From Planctomycetia bacterium (GTDB lineage Bacteria; Planctomycetota; Phycisphaerae; Phycisphaerales; UBA1924): DNA of 5,127 bases. Made by a program: the position numbers and the translations under genes. Every line of letters starts with the position of its first letter. Position 1 is the stretch's first letter. This document shows positions 3,742-5,127 of the stretch, in pieces. The notes under the pieces were generated by a model. The model made no database searches, had not been told where the DNA came from, and saw nothing but the letters and a program-made list of their open reading frames with translations. The DNA lies in NCBI GenBank assembly GCA_005776545.1, contig SXOY01000114.1, positions 1-5,127 of the forward strand, written 5' to 3'.

Positions 3742-5127
3742 ATGAACGTACTTCACATCGCGGCGGCAACTCTTCCATTCCTCATCGCTTGCACCAACTC
3801 GCTTGCCCAGCCGTGGGCTGGACCCACCGGTCTGCAAAACCGAGTTGAATACGTCAGCGGCAACGTCTTTGTTGGTCCAACCAATGGGTGGAACCCTGTC
3901 GTCCGGTTCGACGTCGTCGACCAAGCGAACACAGGAAATGTAATTTCCATTCACGCTTTTGCGGGAACGCCGCAGAGCGGGATTCGCACAACCGCGATTT
4001 GGGGAGAGACGAACAACCCAAATGGACGCGCGCTTCAGGGCTTCAATTTCTCGTCAACTGGGACCGCCGCAGGGATCTGGGCCGAGTCTTCCTCCACTAC
4101 TGGCAACGGAATTCGTGCTCGCGCAACATCTCCAACCGGTCTTTCGACTGCGGGCTACTTCGACAACTTGAGTTCCACCGGCTACGGCGTCTTCAGTAAT
4201 GTCACCAACGCCTCTCCGGGTGCTTCTCCGATTGCGGTCTGGGGTAATTGCGTAAGCACAACCGGATACGCAGGATATTTCACGGGTGCGAAAAGTTACT
4301 TCCAGGCGAACGTTGGATTTGGAACAAACGCACCAAACAATCCAGTTCACGTTGTAGGAACCGACGCCCAGGCATGCTTGCTTGCCACCAACTCCAGCAC
4401 CGCCGCTGGCGTGAACACGGGTGGCGCCTCAGGTATCACTGGCATCATCAGTTCCACTTCACCAGGTCTGTTCTCATCGGGGGTGTGGGGTATCAACAAC
4501 TGCACGTCTAATGCAGGGTGTGGCATTGCCGGCTACCAAGCCGGAACGGGCTTTGGCGTATACGGAAATACCGCCAATGCAGCTGGCTATGGCGGCGTCT
4601 TTGATCGCCGGGTCTTCGTCAACGGCGACCTGACTTCAACCGGTAACGGAACGTATATTGGAAATGTGAGCATCTCCGGCTCACTCGCCAAAGGCGGCGG
4701 GTCTTTTAAGATTGACCACCCAATCGATCCAGCAAACAAATACCTCTATCACTCGTTCGTCGAGTCGCCCGACATGATGAATATCTACAACGGTAATGTC
4801 GTCACCGATGCCGATGGCTACGCAACCATCACCATGCCGGAGTGGTTCAGTCCCCTCAATCGCGACTTCCGATACCAAGTCTCTGTCATCGATGAAAACG
4901 CTCCTGACATGCACTTTGTCCGCGTTTCAAAGAAACTCATCGGCAACACATTTGTAATCAAATCCGTTCCCGGCAATCTTGAAATCTCCTGGCAGGTCAC
5001 CGGCATTCGCCAAGATGCCTGGGCAGAAAAGAACCGCATTCCTGTAGAAGTTGAAAAGCCCGCCGCAGAAAAAGGCCTGTATCTTCATCCTGAAGCGTTT
5101 GGACTATCCGCAAAACAAGGACTCGCA
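3742..5127 (+). CDS. Secreted, repeat-rich surface protein with a conserved C-terminal module (partial, runs off the right edge)
   Basis: One frame is open from ATG 3742 to the window end, giving 462 codons without a stop. The N-terminus is a signal peptide: hydrophobic residues 4-16, then SLA-QP, with likely signal peptidase I cleavage after Ala22. LIAC at 14-17 also fits a lipobox (Cys17), so a lipoprotein is possible, although the n-region lacks Arg or Lys. Residues about 80-290 are Gly, Asn, Thr and Ser rich with degenerate units built on (A/G)(I/V)WG and GYxGYF or GYGVF (near 85, 111, 147, 165, 247 and 270). These suggest a beta-solenoid or fibre. VGFGTNAPNNPVHVVG (191-206) recalls the GIGT-P-LHV motif of tail-fibre-like and S74-type surface proteins. 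From about 313 a distinct module begins: LAKGGGSFKIDHPIDP, then YHSFVESPDMMNIYNGNV, an MPEWF segment, ISWQVTGIRQDAWA and a YLHPEAFG segment. I recall this module from hypothetical surface proteins of environmental bacteria and know no function for it. The end may lie shortly beyond the window. Confidence 0.88.
   Translation, partial: MNVLHIAAATLPFLIACTNSLAQPWAGPTGLQNRVEYVSGNVFVGPTNGWNPVVRFDVVDQANTGNVISIHAFAGTPQSGIRTTAIWGETNNPNGRALQGFNFSSTGTAAGIWAESSSTTGNGIRARATSPTGLSTAGYFDNLSSTGYGVFSNVTNASPGASPIAVWGNCVSTTGYAGYFTGAKSYFQANVGFGTNAPNNPVHVVGTDAQACLLATNSSTAAGVNTGGASGITGIISSTSPGLFSSGVWGINNCTSNAGCGIAGYQAGTGFGVYGNTANAAGYGGVFDRRVFVNGDLTSTGNGTYIGNVSISGSLAKGGGSFKIDHPIDPANKYLYHSFVESPDMMNIYNGNVVTDADGYATITMPEWFSPLNRDFRYQVSVIDENAPDMHFVRVSKKLIGNTFVIKSVPGNLEISWQVTGIRQDAWAEKNRIPVEVEKPAAEKGLYLHPEAFGLSAKQGLA

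Noticed and set aside
3546..3848. Plus-strand frame of 100 codons spanning the tRNA gene
   Set aside because: It is translated through the tRNA and its terminator, and it overlaps the signal peptide region of the real surface gene in another frame.
4681..5039. Minus-strand frames of 73-77 codons in the right part
   Set aside because: They lie antisense to the conserved C-terminal module of the surface protein and have no recognisable content of their own.
1..5127. CRISPR array, insertion sequence, toxin-antitoxin pair or riboswitch
   Set aside because: Reading both strands showed no spaced direct repeats, no transposase-like frame, no small gene pair and no known aptamer core in the short intergenic gaps.

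Overview
The window is an ordinary-looking bacterial chromosome segment of moderate GC content (mid-50s percent by eye). It carries five protein genes, two of them cut by the window edges, and one tRNA gene. The organism cannot be fixed from this sequence alone. Three things would fit a Planctomycetota-like (perhaps Phycisphaerae-type) or other environmental bacterium: several genes lack a good Shine-Dalgarno site, the methyltransferase belongs to an 'REDFC' family, and the last gene is a large secreted glycine/asparagine-rich surface protein. This placement is an inference from remembered family resemblance, not a database result.

Layout from left to right. Positions 1-108 (minus) hold the first 36 codons of a probable membrane protein that runs off the left edge. 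Next on the same strand is ugd (186-1532), a complete UDP-glucose 6-dehydrogenase with all key motifs. It supplies UDP-glucuronate for capsule, exopolysaccharide or lipopolysaccharide synthesis. It is divergent from a class I SAM-dependent methyltransferase (1650-2540, plus) with a basic Ser/Lys-rich N-terminal tail. The 117 bp between them holds an interrupted 8-bp inverted repeat that overlaps the only reasonable -10 box for ugd. The methyltransferase converges, with a 6-bp gap, on a six-helix membrane protein that resembles the small multidrug export family (2547-3398, minus).

The 150 bp upstream of that membrane protein contains a perfect 17-bp palindrome (3461-3477) and a good sigma70-type promoter for a tRNA-Val(CAC) gene (3549-3622). 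The tRNA is followed directly by a strong rho-independent terminator (3628-3659). The rest of the window (3742-5127, plus) is one uninterrupted reading frame with a textbook ribosome-binding site and a signal peptide. It encodes at least 462 residues of a repeat-rich, probably beta-structured surface protein and has no stop before the right edge.

No mobile element, CRISPR array, toxin-antitoxin pair or defence system is visible. ugd and the surface protein both concern the cell envelope, but nothing in the sequence ties the genes into one pathway. The items most worth a second look are the surface protein with its distinct C-terminal module, the two inverted repeats in the regulatory gaps, and the tailed methyltransferase.
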